8,242 nt of DNA. Origin: Thermomicrobiaceae bacterium. Lineage in GTDB: Bacteria; Chloroflexota; Chloroflexia; Thermomicrobiales; Thermomicrobiaceae. The notes beneath the pieces were generated by a model. That model made no database searches, had not been told where the DNA came from, and saw only the letters and a program-made list of their open reading frames with translations. Position 1 is the stretch's first letter. The number at the start of each line of letters is the position of its first letter. A program made the position numbers and the translations under genes. Positions 1 through 5,611 of the stretch are shown here, piece by piece. Location: contig JAICWZ010000067.1 in the NCBI GenBank assembly GCA_025966355.1, positions 1-8,242 on the forward strand, in the 5' to 3' direction.

Positions 1-20
1 GACGCACCGTCCAAAAGAAG

Positions 21-42
21 GGGAGCGCCATTTGTCGCTCCT
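21..42 (+). other. Short hairpin at the window edge, possible terminator of an upstream gene
   Basis: GGAGCG at 22-27 pairs perfectly with CGCTCC at 36-41 across an 8-base loop, and a G·T pair at 21/42 extends it. The sequence after it is T-rich but has no clean T run. It could end transcription from a gene left of the window, but no such gene is visible. Confidence 0.25.
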
Positions 43-68
43 GTCAGTGTTGTCATTTCCCTAACGCA

Positions 69-84
69 TCAAATGACCATTTGA
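69..84. promoter_or_regulatory. Perfect 7+7 inverted repeat, candidate operator
   Basis: TCAAATG at 69-75 and CATTTGA at 78-84 are exact inverted copies around a 2-base spacer. The site lies about 75 bp before the surface-protein start and is AT-rich in a GC-rich region. A two-fold symmetric site of this size is typical of dimeric regulator operators. No regulator gene is in the window, and I could not place a convincing -35/-10 pair next to it (TTGTCA at 50-55 has no good -10 at normal spacing). Confidence 0.3.
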
Positions 85-157
85 GTCGTACGATGAGTCA
101 CGCGTTGCGCGACGCGCGTGTACCTGTTGTCGTTACGAAAGATTGGAGAGCGTCGAG

Positions 158-1180
158 ATGCATCGTCGCCCTGCTGCGTGGGTCGTTGCCCTGATATTGC
201 TGGTGGGAACGGGGATTGGAATTGGAATCCCGGCCGGAGCGCTGGCGGCTACTCCTGGACCGCCCGCGAATGTCTCGTTCTCGCCCGGGGTTACGACCGA
301 AACGGTCGGCCAATTCGTCACCGAGGTCGCCACCATCACGGATGCCGAGGGGAATCTCGTCGCCGATGGCACCCCCGGAGCCTGGAGCATCACCGTACCC
401 GGTTCGACGCCGGCCAATATCACGCGCATAGAGACCATCACTAAGAACGGGCAGGTGACGCTGATCTTTTCCACGACGACCGTTGGAGTCTCCCCAATCA
501 CGTTCACCGCTGGCTATGAACCGGACACCGCCAGTGGTTCAACATCGATCACCTGGATCGCGGGACCGCCGGCCCGCATCACACTCTCGCCGGGAAATAC
601 CACCTCCAGCGTCGACGGCATAGTACGCGAGACTGCGACGGTCAGCGATTCGTATGGCAATCGTGTTGAGAATGGGACCGTCATCAGCTTCCATGTCACC
701 GGCGCCAACTCCTCGGCGGGCACGTCAACAATCGTTAATGGGCAGGCGAGTTTCCAGTACAGTGGTGCCCTGCCGGGAACCGACACACTCAGCGCCACGG
801 CTGGGAGCGTCGCGCGAGCGAGCGCCGGCATCGTCTGGACAGCGCCGACCTCGACCGCGCGTGCGGCGCTGGACATCGTCTCGCCCTTTTCGCCCACGAT
901 CGTCGCGATGGTCCAAACCCGGGCAAACGGCGGCACCCCGCATGGATCGCTGCGTTACACAAGCTCGGCGGTTCAGCTTCAGCAGGTACAGTTCACGAGC
1001 CTGGTGGTCAACGGCAATACAGCCACGCTCTTCGGAAAAGCGCGCCTTGCCGACGGCACGCCGGTCGTCTTCCGGCTGGATGCGACCGCCGGTCGAAAGG
1101 CGGGCACCGTGCGCTTGCGTTTGAGCACCGGCTACGACTCCGGAACCGTCGCCGCCCGGTCGGTGCGCATCAGGTCGTAG
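158..1180 (+). CDS. Secreted protein with two bacterial Ig-like repeats and a C-terminal beta domain
   Basis: The start is ATG 158, because GGAGAG at 145-150 lies 7 bases upstream; a TTG at 143 in the same frame has no such site. The 340-residue product begins with a signal peptide: two Arg at 3-4, a hydrophobic core about 8-24, and a likely cut after ALA at 28-30. Two repeats follow. The first runs from about 34 (GPPANVSFSPG) to 135 (ITWIA), the second from about 136 (GPPARITLSPG) to 230 (IVWTAP). Both have the A-x-(V/I)-x-D-x-x-G-N pattern seen in Big_1/invasin-type Ig-like domains. Residues 236-340 form a third Thr/Val-rich beta-type region (LRYTSS, TSLVVNGNTATLFGKA, GTVRLRLSTGYDSG) that resembles domains closing other secreted Ig-like proteins. 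There is no LPXTG motif, lipobox or C-terminal membrane segment, so the protein should be released or held non-covalently. An adhesive or structural surface role is inference. It stands alone, convergent with the thioesterase. Confidence 0.85.
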   Translation: MHRRPAAWVVALILLVGTGIGIGIPAGALAATPGPPANVSFSPGVTTETVGQFVTEVATITDAEGNLVADGTPGAWSITVPGSTPANITRIETITKNGQVTLIFSTTTVGVSPITFTAGYEPDTASGSTSITWIAGPPARITLSPGNTTSSVDGIVRETATVSDSYGNRVENGTVISFHVTGANSSAGTSTIVNGQASFQYSGALPGTDTLSATAGSVARASAGIVWTAPTSTARAALDIVSPFSPTIVAMVQTRANGGTPHGSLRYTSSAVQLQQVQFTSLVVNGNTATLFGKARLADGTPVVFRLDATAGRKAGTVRLRLSTGYDSGTVAARSVRIRS

Positions 1181-1195
1181 AGTGAAGCGAACATC

Positions 1196-1220
1196 GGGCT
1201 GAGCGCACTTCGCTCAGTCC
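1196..1220. terminator. Hairpin between convergent genes, possible bidirectional terminator
   Basis: CTGAGCG at 1199-1205 pairs with CGCTCAG at 1211-1217 over a CACTT loop. One G·T and two G-C pairs extend the stem to 10 pairs. It sits 15 bp after the surface-protein stop and covers the thioesterase stop codon (1214-1216). Neither strand has a T run after the stem, so intrinsic termination would be weak. Confidence 0.35.
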
Positions 1221-1666
1221 GCCATCCGTGGAGCGAGCGCCATCATCGTCGTCAGCATGGTGGCGATGTGTCGCTCGCGTCCGTCGCTGTCGGGGACGAA
1301 GACGTCGCCGGTGCAGACGGTGAGCGTGCGCCCTGGCTTGGTCACGCGTCCGCGTGCGATGAAGCGCGAACCGCTCGCCGGTGCGAGGAAGTTGACCTTG
1401 TACTCCACGGTGAGCACCTCGACACCGGCCGGCATCAGGCTAAGTGCCGCATAGCCGCAGGCGCTATCGACGATGGCGGTAATGGCGCCCGCGTGCAGGT
1501 AGCCGTGCTGTTGGGTGAGGTCGGCGCGAAAGGGCATGGAGATTGTGACCTCTCCCGGGCTGACGTCAACCAGTTCCGCGCCGAGCGTCGTCATCAGCCC
1601 CTGCCGCGCGAAATCCGCCCGCACTCGTGCTTCGAAATCCGGATCGCGCGCTTCGAACAGCGCCAT
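1214..1666 (-). CDS. PaaI-family hotdog-fold thioesterase
   Basis: The 150-residue protein has the size and layout of single-domain PaaI/YdiI-type acyl-CoA thioesterases, which hydrolyse acyl- or aryl-CoA thioesters in the cytoplasm. The key stretch is H58-A-G-A-I-T-A-I-V-D67-S-A-C-G, a variant of the family HGGxxxxLxDxxxG motif with Ala for the first Gly. Asp67 aligns with the catalytic Asp of PaaI. The following strands (VLTVEYKVNFLAPA, then RFIARGRVTKPGRTL) match the second half of the hotdog fold. An in-frame TTG at 1690 would add eight residues, but AGGAGG at 1672-1677 with a 5-base spacer selects ATG 1666. The gene is monocistronic here, with no phenylacetate or fatty-acid genes beside it, so the substrate cannot be inferred. 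It is transcribed towards the Ig-like protein gene. Confidence 0.88.
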   Translation of the reverse strand: MALFEARDPDFEARVRADFARQGLMTTLGAELVDVSPGEVTISMPFRADLTQQHGYLHAGAITAIVDSACGYAALSLMPAGVEVLTVEYKVNFLAPASGSRFIARGRVTKPGRTLTVCTGDVFVPDSDGRERHIATMLTTMMALAPRMAD

Positions 1667-1894
1667 CTGACCCTCCTCTCGGTTCCCCAATGATTGTCAT
1701 GGTGCATGATAACGTGCCTGCGCGGAGAACGAATCTCAGGTCGATGCGGCGCGTGCCGTTGATGTGTATCCAACATGAATCCCATTCTGGTGCGCTGACG
1801 TTAACTGAGATAGGGGGAGCCTGCGTTCTGGTGGAACAGGTTGCTCGCGGGATAGGAATTCGTCCGTAGCGGCAGCATGTTCGCACTTCACCTT
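1667..1894. other. Non-coding stretch upstream of the thioesterase
   Basis: No frame here looks like a protein family on either strand. It holds the thioesterase ribosome binding site, presumably its promoter (I found no convincing -35/-10 pair), and the first copy of a 27-bp direct repeat at 1828-1854. The rest shows nothing I can name. Confidence 0.5.
1672..1677 (-). promoter_or_regulatory. Ribosome binding site that fixes the thioesterase start
   Basis: On the minus strand this reads AGGAGG, a full Shine-Dalgarno core 5 bases before ATG 1666. It lies inside the alternative TTG-started extension, which argues against the longer reading. Confidence 0.75.
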
Positions 1895-1939
1895 AAAAGG
1901 CGAGAGACCTGTCTGGTGGGCCAGGTCTCTCGCGGGATA
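1828..1939. repeat. Imperfect 27-bp direct repeat, period 85 bp
   Basis: Copies at 1828-1854 and 1913-1939 agree at 23 of 27 positions. They share CTGGTGG, CAGGT and an 11-base end CTCGCGGGATA. Similarity seems to continue upstream with small indels (GAG/CCTG blocks), so an 85-bp tandem duplication that has since decayed is likely. The second copy forms one arm and the loop of the terminator at 1900-1933; the first copy can still fold into a damaged version of that hairpin. Confidence 0.55.
1895..1933 (-). terminator. Intrinsic terminator of the HtrA-like pseudogene
   Basis: Read on the minus strand, a perfect 12-bp stem (positions 1922-1933 with 1900-1911, arm GCGAGAGACCTG) closes a 10-base loop and is followed by CTTTT. 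It lies 54 bp after the PDZ stop codon at 1987, the expected place for a terminator of that gene. On the plus strand there is no T run. Confidence 0.65.
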
Positions 1940-1957
1940 AGGGGGAGAGTAGGGGGT

Positions 1958-1981
1958 GGGCAGCGGCGCGACTCGCTGCCC
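1958..1981. other. GC-rich hairpin just after the pseudogene stop
   Basis: GGGCAGCG at 1958-1965 pairs perfectly with CGCTGCCC at 1974-1981 across an 8-base loop. On the minus strand it comes 6 bp after the PDZ stop codon and before the true terminator. No T run follows it on either strand, so it may protect the transcript end rather than terminate. Confidence 0.4.
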
Positions 1982-1986
1982 GGGGG

Positions 1987-2447
1987 TTAGGTGTTATCTG
2001 GTATAGGGACGAGCGTTCCCGTGAATGTCATCGTCTTCGCCACGCTCATCCGGTAGACCTCCATATCGACCTGATCACCCACCTGATAATGTAAGAGCAC
2101 GTTCATGAGCGGGTTATCGCGGTTGATCTCCTGATCATTGATCGTCGTAATAACATCGCCCCGCTGGACGCTAGTGAGCGACGTTCTGTCATCATCAGCG
2201 GCGTTGGCTCGATCGTACTGGCCGGTATCGCGTTCGTGATCGCCGGCACATCGGTCGCGCTCACTTCGGGCGTCGCGCTTGGGCCATGAGAAACGAACTA
2301 GATAGTGAACCCACCTGATAGCGCGCCTGCGATGGTTCCGAGAATCAACGCGGTGGCCGCTATCGCCGCGACAAATCCAGGGCCGAATCGGTAGTGCATC
2401 TCGCTGCGAACCTCTCCAGCCAGTCCGGGAGGGTCTTCCCTGACCAT
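1987..2447 (-). pseudogene. Remnant of an HtrA/DegP-like serine protease, protease domain lost
   Basis: HtrA-type proteins have a membrane anchor, a linker, a trypsin-like domain and a C-terminal PDZ domain. Three pieces remain, read on the minus strand. First, from ATG 2447 an open stretch of 49 residues contains a hydrophobic anchor (residues about 25-45, FVAAIAATALILGTIAGALS) and ends at TAG 2298-2300. Second, beyond that stop the same frame continues as a Pro/Ser/Thr linker (PSATPEVSATDVPAITNA, about 2229-2282), like the segment just before the protease domain. Third, in another frame from about 2195 down to TAA 1987, the protein reads as the C-terminal part of a PDZ domain: QRGDVITTINDQEI, then NPLMNVLLHYQVGDQV. 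Roughly a whole protease domain (His-Asp-Ser triad) and the first half of the PDZ are absent, with the break near 2185-2215. A nonsense codon, a frame change and an internal deletion make this a dead gene. The 49-residue anchored peptide might still be translated, but it has no convincing ribosome site. The terminator at 1895-1933 is intact. Confidence 0.72.
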
Positions 2448-2522
2448 TCCTATCGTCGTACTTCAGGGTGAAGTCGGCGTTAACTCAACCTGAAAGCAAG
2501 CTGAAAAGTGGAAATCCGGCGC

Positions 2523-2551
2523 TTGACGTCGTTCGGCTGAATGGCTATCGT
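2523..2551 (+). promoter_or_regulatory. Weak candidate promoter overlapping the rhodanese start
   Basis: TTGACG at 2523-2528 and TATCGT at 2546-2551 are separated by 17 bases (5/6 and 4/6 to the sigma-70 consensus). Transcription would then begin near 2558, after ATG 2541 and only a few bases before an in-frame GTG at 2562. If real, it argues for the shorter, nearly leaderless start. The -10 match is poor. Confidence 0.25.
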
Positions 2552-3542
2552 TGCGAGCGCTGTGAAGATCACCCAACGCCCTTCGCTTACCGCTATCTTC
2601 CGCTCGCTCGCGACGATCCTGCTGCTGGTGTGCTTGGCCGGTGGTTGCCGGAATGCTACCCGATTTTCCGGCCCGGCCGGGACGCCGAGCGATCCCACCG
2701 GCTACGCGAACGCGAATCTGCTCGTCTCGGCCGCCTGGCTTAACGAGCATCTGCACGATCCCGACCTGCGCCTCATAGATCTGAGCAGCAATGGCGTCTA
2801 TCACGATGGACACATTTCGGGTGCGGTGCATCTCTGGTGGCAGGACACGATCGAACTCCATAACGAGGTCTACGGCATGATGGCGGGTGCGCCGGAAATC
2901 GAGAAGCTGGTCACGAGTGCCGGTATCACGCCGAGGAGTCGCGTCGTGCTCTACGACGACAACGGCGACCGCTGGGCGTCGCGGTTCCTCTGGGTGCTGA
3001 ATGCAAATGGCTTCGAGAACGTTTCGCTCCTGAATGGTGGGCAGCAGGCGTGGCAGGCGTCCGGCTACGACCTGACGAAATCAAGCCCGACGGTTGCCAC
3101 CGGTGAACTCGATCTCACGCTCGATTACAAGGTTCTGATCGGTGCCGATACGTTGGCGCAACATCTCCACGACCCCGGCTACGTCATCGTCGATAACCGG
3201 ACTCCTGGGGAGCAGGCCGAGAACTGGTACGGCAAGCTTCGGTCCGGCCGGATTCCCGGTTCGAAGCAGATCCCCTGGACCTCGCTCACCGAAGCGGGTT
3301 CGATCCCGTACTTCGCCGATCCCGCCGCCCTGCGCGCGCTCTTCGTCGATGCCGGTGTGACGCCGGATAAGACGGTCATCGTCTACGGGCTCGACGGCGT
3401 CTCGGCGGCGCAAACCTATGTCGCGCTCAAGCTGTTAGGCTATCCGAACGTGCTGCTCTACGACGGTTCCTGGTCGGAGTGGGGCGCCGACGCGAACCTG
3501 CCGATCGATCCGCTTCCCGCACAACCCGTGTCAACCAAATGA
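2541..3542 (+). CDS. Lipoprotein with two rhodanese domains, catalytic Cys replaced by Gly
   Basis: The 333-residue protein has the tandem-domain layout of thiosulfate/3-mercaptopyruvate sulfurtransferases. The N-terminal domain is about 58-185 (YDDNGDRWASR at 138-148) and the C-terminal domain about 205-325 (VDNRTPGE 217-224, GRIPGS 236-241, LLYDGSWSEWG 305-315). A hydrophobic run at 22-34 ends in LAGGC with Cys36, a lipobox, so it should be anchored outside the membrane. The active-site loop, usually C-(R/K)-x-G-V-(S/T)-A after Tyr, reads Y282-G283-L-D-G-V-S-A. The persulfide-forming Cys is Gly (codon GGG at 3387-3389) and its basic neighbour is gone. After processing, the only Cys left is lipidated Cys36, so ordinary sulfur transfer is not expected. 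TGA directly before ATG 2541 limits the start upstream. There is no ribosome site there, and GTG 2562 is an alternative that gives a more normal 29-residue signal. The gene overlaps the permease by ATGA. A binding or scaffolding role is inference. Confidence 0.88.
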   Translation: MAIVASAVKITQRPSLTAIFRSLATILLLVCLAGGCRNATRFSGPAGTPSDPTGYANANLLVSAAWLNEHLHDPDLRLIDLSSNGVYHDGHISGAVHLWWQDTIELHNEVYGMMAGAPEIEKLVTSAGITPRSRVVLYDDNGDRWASRFLWVLNANGFENVSLLNGGQQAWQASGYDLTKSSPTVATGELDLTLDYKVLIGADTLAQHLHDPGYVIVDNRTPGEQAENWYGKLRSGRIPGSKQIPWTSLTEAGSIPYFADPAALRALFVDAGVTPDKTVIVYGLDGVSAAQTYVALKLLGYPNVLLYDGSWSEWGADANLPIDPLPAQPVSTK

Positions 3543-5008
3543 GCGAGGTTTCAACCGCGCCGCGCCAGGAGGTGCGCCGAACGGCCCCACCGGCGAAACG
3601 TCCGCGAGCGGGCGCGAAGCGCGGCCTGATCGTCATCGGACTCGCGCTGCTCTTCGGTGCGATCGTGCTGGCCTTGCCGCTCCATGGCATCGATCCGTGG
3701 GCGCAACGAGTGCTGGCGATCGTCACGACCTCGCTGGTACTCTGGATCGGCGAGGGACTCGATATGGCGGTCACCTCGCTGGCCGTGATCGCCATGCTCG
3801 CCGTTTTTGGCCCGAAAGAATCGTCCGCATCGACACACGACGCCCTCTTTGGCTTCCAGCAGTCGGCCGGTTACTTTATTCTGGCGACGCTGATTGTGGC
3901 GACAGCGACGGTGCGTAGTGGGCTGGCGGCGCGCCTGGCACGCGTCCTGATCTCCAGTGCGCGCGGCAGCGCCCGGCGTATGTATTTCCAATTGGTCTTC
4001 TTCATGCCGATCTTCGCCATGGTGATCCCGTCAGCGACGACGCGCAACGCGATCCTGCTGCCGGCCTACGACCACGTCTACGAACGCTACGGCGTTGAGC
4101 GCGGCGATCGCGTGTCGAAATCGATCAGCCTGGCGCTGGCGCTGCTCAATATGATCGCCTCGACGGCCGTGTTGACCGGCGGCGTCTTGCCGATTACGGC
4201 TGCCTTTCTGCTCGGCGGCATGAGCTGGGGCGAATGGTTCCGCTACATGGCAGTTCCGTGTTACCTGGTGATCTTTGGCTCAGCCGTCATCCTCTTCGCC
4301 TGGCAGCGACCGCGGCTCGACGTGCAACGTGCAATCGAGGCAGAGCAGCCCACTCCCAAGCACGTCCCCTGGGACCCGGCCGAGGTGCGGTCCGCGATCG
4401 TCATTAGCATCATGACGCTGCTCTGGCTGAACGACTTTCTCACCGGCTGGGACCCGCTCATCCCGGCGCTGCTCGGCGGTGTTGTGCTGCTCGCGCCGGG
4501 CATCGGTGTCATCCAATGGAAGGACTTCGAGTCGTCCTCGCCCTGGACACTCTTCCTGGTAACCTGCAGCGCGCTGTCGATCGCCCATGCGATGGAAGAG
4601 AGCGGCGCGGCTTCCTGGATGGCGAACAACCTGCTCAGCCATGTACCGCTCAATTCGATGCCCGACCTGCTCCTGCTGCTCACGCTGCTGGTGGTCGTCG
4701 TGCCGGTCAGCGTGCTGCTGCCGAACCGATCGGGCGCGCTTGGCATCCTCATCCCACTGCTCACCTCGATCTGCGTCAAGATCGACGTCAACCCGATTCC
4801 GATCGGCCTGATGGCGACGCTGGTGGTGCAGACGACGACGTTCTACTCGATGCAGAACTCCTCGACGCTTCTCGTCTACCAATCGCGCCACTTCGCCCCG
4901 TTCGATCTGCTGCGTGGCGGCCTCATCGTTTTCGGGGTCTCTATACTGGTAATTCTCACGATTGCTATTCCCTGGTGGTCGCTGGTTGGCTTGCCGTTGC
5001 ACACGTGA
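3539..5008 (+). CDS. SLC13/DASS-type anion permease
   Basis: This is a 489-residue polytopic membrane protein with about ten or more hydrophobic segments (for example 29-50, 57-91, 110-128, 147-165, 196-228, 236-254, 284-325, 335-350, 376-412, 420-436, 458-485). Its two-fold pseudo-repeat fits divalent anion:sodium symporters, which import sulfate, di- or tricarboxylates. The two clamshell tips that carry SNT motifs in well-studied members read P164-S-A-T-T-R-N-A-I-L-L-P and P395-N-R-S-G-A-L-G-I-L-I-P here. SNT thus becomes SAT and NRS, so ion coupling or substrate may differ. The N-terminal 28 residues are Arg/Pro/Ala-rich and cytoplasmic. The start is ATG 3539, overlapping the rhodanese TGA by ATGA, so translation is probably coupled. 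An upstream in-frame GTG at 3479 lies inside the rhodanese gene and adds a charged, non-family tail. Pairing with a rhodanese-like lipoprotein hints at a sulfur anion, which is inference. Confidence 0.85.
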   Translation: MSEVSTAPRQEVRRTAPPAKRPRAGAKRGLIVIGLALLFGAIVLALPLHGIDPWAQRVLAIVTTSLVLWIGEGLDMAVTSLAVIAMLAVFGPKESSASTHDALFGFQQSAGYFILATLIVATATVRSGLAARLARVLISSARGSARRMYFQLVFFMPIFAMVIPSATTRNAILLPAYDHVYERYGVERGDRVSKSISLALALLNMIASTAVLTGGVLPITAAFLLGGMSWGEWFRYMAVPCYLVIFGSAVILFAWQRPRLDVQRAIEAEQPTPKHVPWDPAEVRSAIVISIMTLLWLNDFLTGWDPLIPALLGGVVLLAPGIGVIQWKDFESSSPWTLFLVTCSALSIAHAMEESGAASWMANNLLSHVPLNSMPDLLLLLTLLVVVVPVSVLLPNRSGALGILIPLLTSICVKIDVNPIPIGLMATLVVQTTTFYSMQNSSTLLVYQSRHFAPFDLLRGGLIVFGVSILVILTIAIPWWSLVGLPLHT

Positions 5009-5060
5009 CAGCCGGTGGATACTTGATGCAGGTGCGGCCGGATCACGATCGTGGGGCGAA

Positions 5061-5354
5061 ATGCGCTATCGACATGGCATTCTGAAAGTCGAGCACGGCA
5101 TCCTGCCGGGATTGCGTGAGGTCTTGCTCGAATTAGCCGAGCGCGATGACGTGCATTCGATCGTGCCGGGTCGCATCTACGCGACGCATGGGCGGCCGGG
5201 TGGAGCGCTGCGCGTGCGTGCCAGCACGGCCACGGCGACCGGCGTCAAGCTGATCGCCAAACGCGGCTCCTCCGTCCAGGAAGTCTTCGTCGTCTGCGAT
5301 GATCCCAGCGCGATCGATCGCTTCTTTGCAAAGGATAAGACGGTCTCCCAGTAG
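5061..5354 (+). CDS. DUF2103 family protein (predicted metal-binding)
   Basis: The 97-residue product matches my recollection of DUF2103, a small family of archaea, cyanobacteria and other bacteria annotated only as predicted metal-binding. Shared landmarks are H12 with P16-G-L in the first helix region, H32-S-I-V-P-G-R-I-Y, R45 in the glycine-containing turn, and the core G61-V-K-L-I-A-K-R-G-S-S-V-Q-E-V-F-V-V. No function is established. ATG 5061 is the only plausible start in frame; the ribosome site is weak (GGGGCG at 5053-5058). It lies 52 bp after the permease and could be the third gene of that operon. The TAG stop at 5352-5354 is part of the GTAG head of a REP-like element, so the last residues (KDKTVSQ) may have been altered by insertion of that element. 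Confidence 0.75.
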   Translation: MRYRHGILKVEHGILPGLREVLLELAERDDVHSIVPGRIYATHGRPGGALRVRASTATATGVKLIAKRGSSVQEVFVVCDDPSAIDRFFAKDKTVSQ

Positions 5355-5377
5355 GGGCGTCATTGATGACGCCCGGC
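5351..5377 (+). repeat. REP-like palindromic element, left copy
   Basis: It begins with GTAG, then G, then stem GGGCGTCA (5355-5362), loop TTGA, and stem TGACGCCC (5367-5374), followed by GGC. A GTAG tetranucleotide at the 5' foot of a short GC-rich hairpin is the signature of REP elements mobilised by REP-associated transposases (RAYTs). The TAG is also the stop codon of the DUF2103 gene. Confidence 0.6.
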
Positions 5378-5487
5378 CGATGTGCGTATGCACGAGGCGT
5401 ATTTCGTCTTCATCGCTGTCGGGGATACCAGCTCATGGCTACTCCGTGCCGATTCGAAACGCGTGCCGTCGGCTACGGGGAAGACGG

Positions 5488-5505
5488 GCGCCGCCTGAAC
5501 GGCGC
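5488..5505. other. Small hairpin inside the BIME-like unit
   Basis: GCGCCG at 5488-5493 pairs with CGGCGC at 5500-5505 across CCTGAA. It abuts the right REP-like copy and may be part of the same mobile unit. Confidence 0.35.
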
Positions 5506-5532
5506 GCCGGGCGCGATCAATCGCGCCCCTAC
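5506..5532 (-). repeat. REP-like palindromic element, right copy (inverted)
   Basis: Read on the minus strand it starts with GTAG (5532-5529), followed by stem GGGCGCGA, loop TTGA and stem TCGCGCCC, then GGC. Relative to the left copy, the stem bases TC/GA have become CG/CG, a double change that preserves pairing. Head, loop and flanking GGC are identical. Confidence 0.6.
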
Positions 5533-5611
5533 GACGAAGCGCGGCGCGAGAAGCCGTTATTCCCCATCGCTCCCGCCCGTTCGGGCAGGTTGGCCACCAC
5601 CGCTTCTTCTG

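Larger units (their letters stand above)
5351..5532. repeat. BIME-like unit: two inverted REP-like hairpins with a 128-bp spacer
   Basis: The two 27-base ends are inverted copies matching at 23 of 27 positions. The four differences fall in two paired stem positions, so each hairpin stays fully paired. Paired REPs in head-to-head or tail-to-tail order form bacterial interspersed mosaic elements. The spacer (5378-5505) has no reading frame with family resemblance. It holds a 7-base direct repeat CGTGCCG and a hairpin at 5488-5505. The unit fills most of the gap between the DUF2103 and ABC genes. Confidence 0.55.

Noticed and set aside
1828..1933. T-box riboswitch suggested by GGTGGAAC followed by a hairpin
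   Set aside because: The conserved T-box bulge sequence is incomplete, the hairpin has no T run on the plus strand, and no amino-acid or tRNA-synthetase gene follows on that strand.
1949..1981. GTAG followed by a GC-rich hairpin, a possible third REP-like copy
   Set aside because: The stem and loop sequences do not match the two copies at 5351 and 5506, and the GTAG is 5 bases away from the stem instead of next to it.
2298..2447. Independent 49-residue single-pass membrane protein
   Set aside because: Beyond its stop the same frame continues as a typical extracytoplasmic linker, followed by a PDZ end in order, which is better explained as a broken HtrA gene; there is no properly spaced ribosome site for a separate gene.
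4280..5002. Open frame of 240 codons on the minus strand opposite the permease
   Set aside because: The composition (Arg, Gln, Asp, His) is what the reverse of a hydrophobic membrane gene gives; there is no family resemblance.
5044..5053. Perfect 10-base palindrome CACGATCGTG before the DUF2103 start
   Set aside because: It is short, has no loop for a stable hairpin, and is built around CGATCG, which arises often in this GC-rich sequence; there is no second copy nearby.
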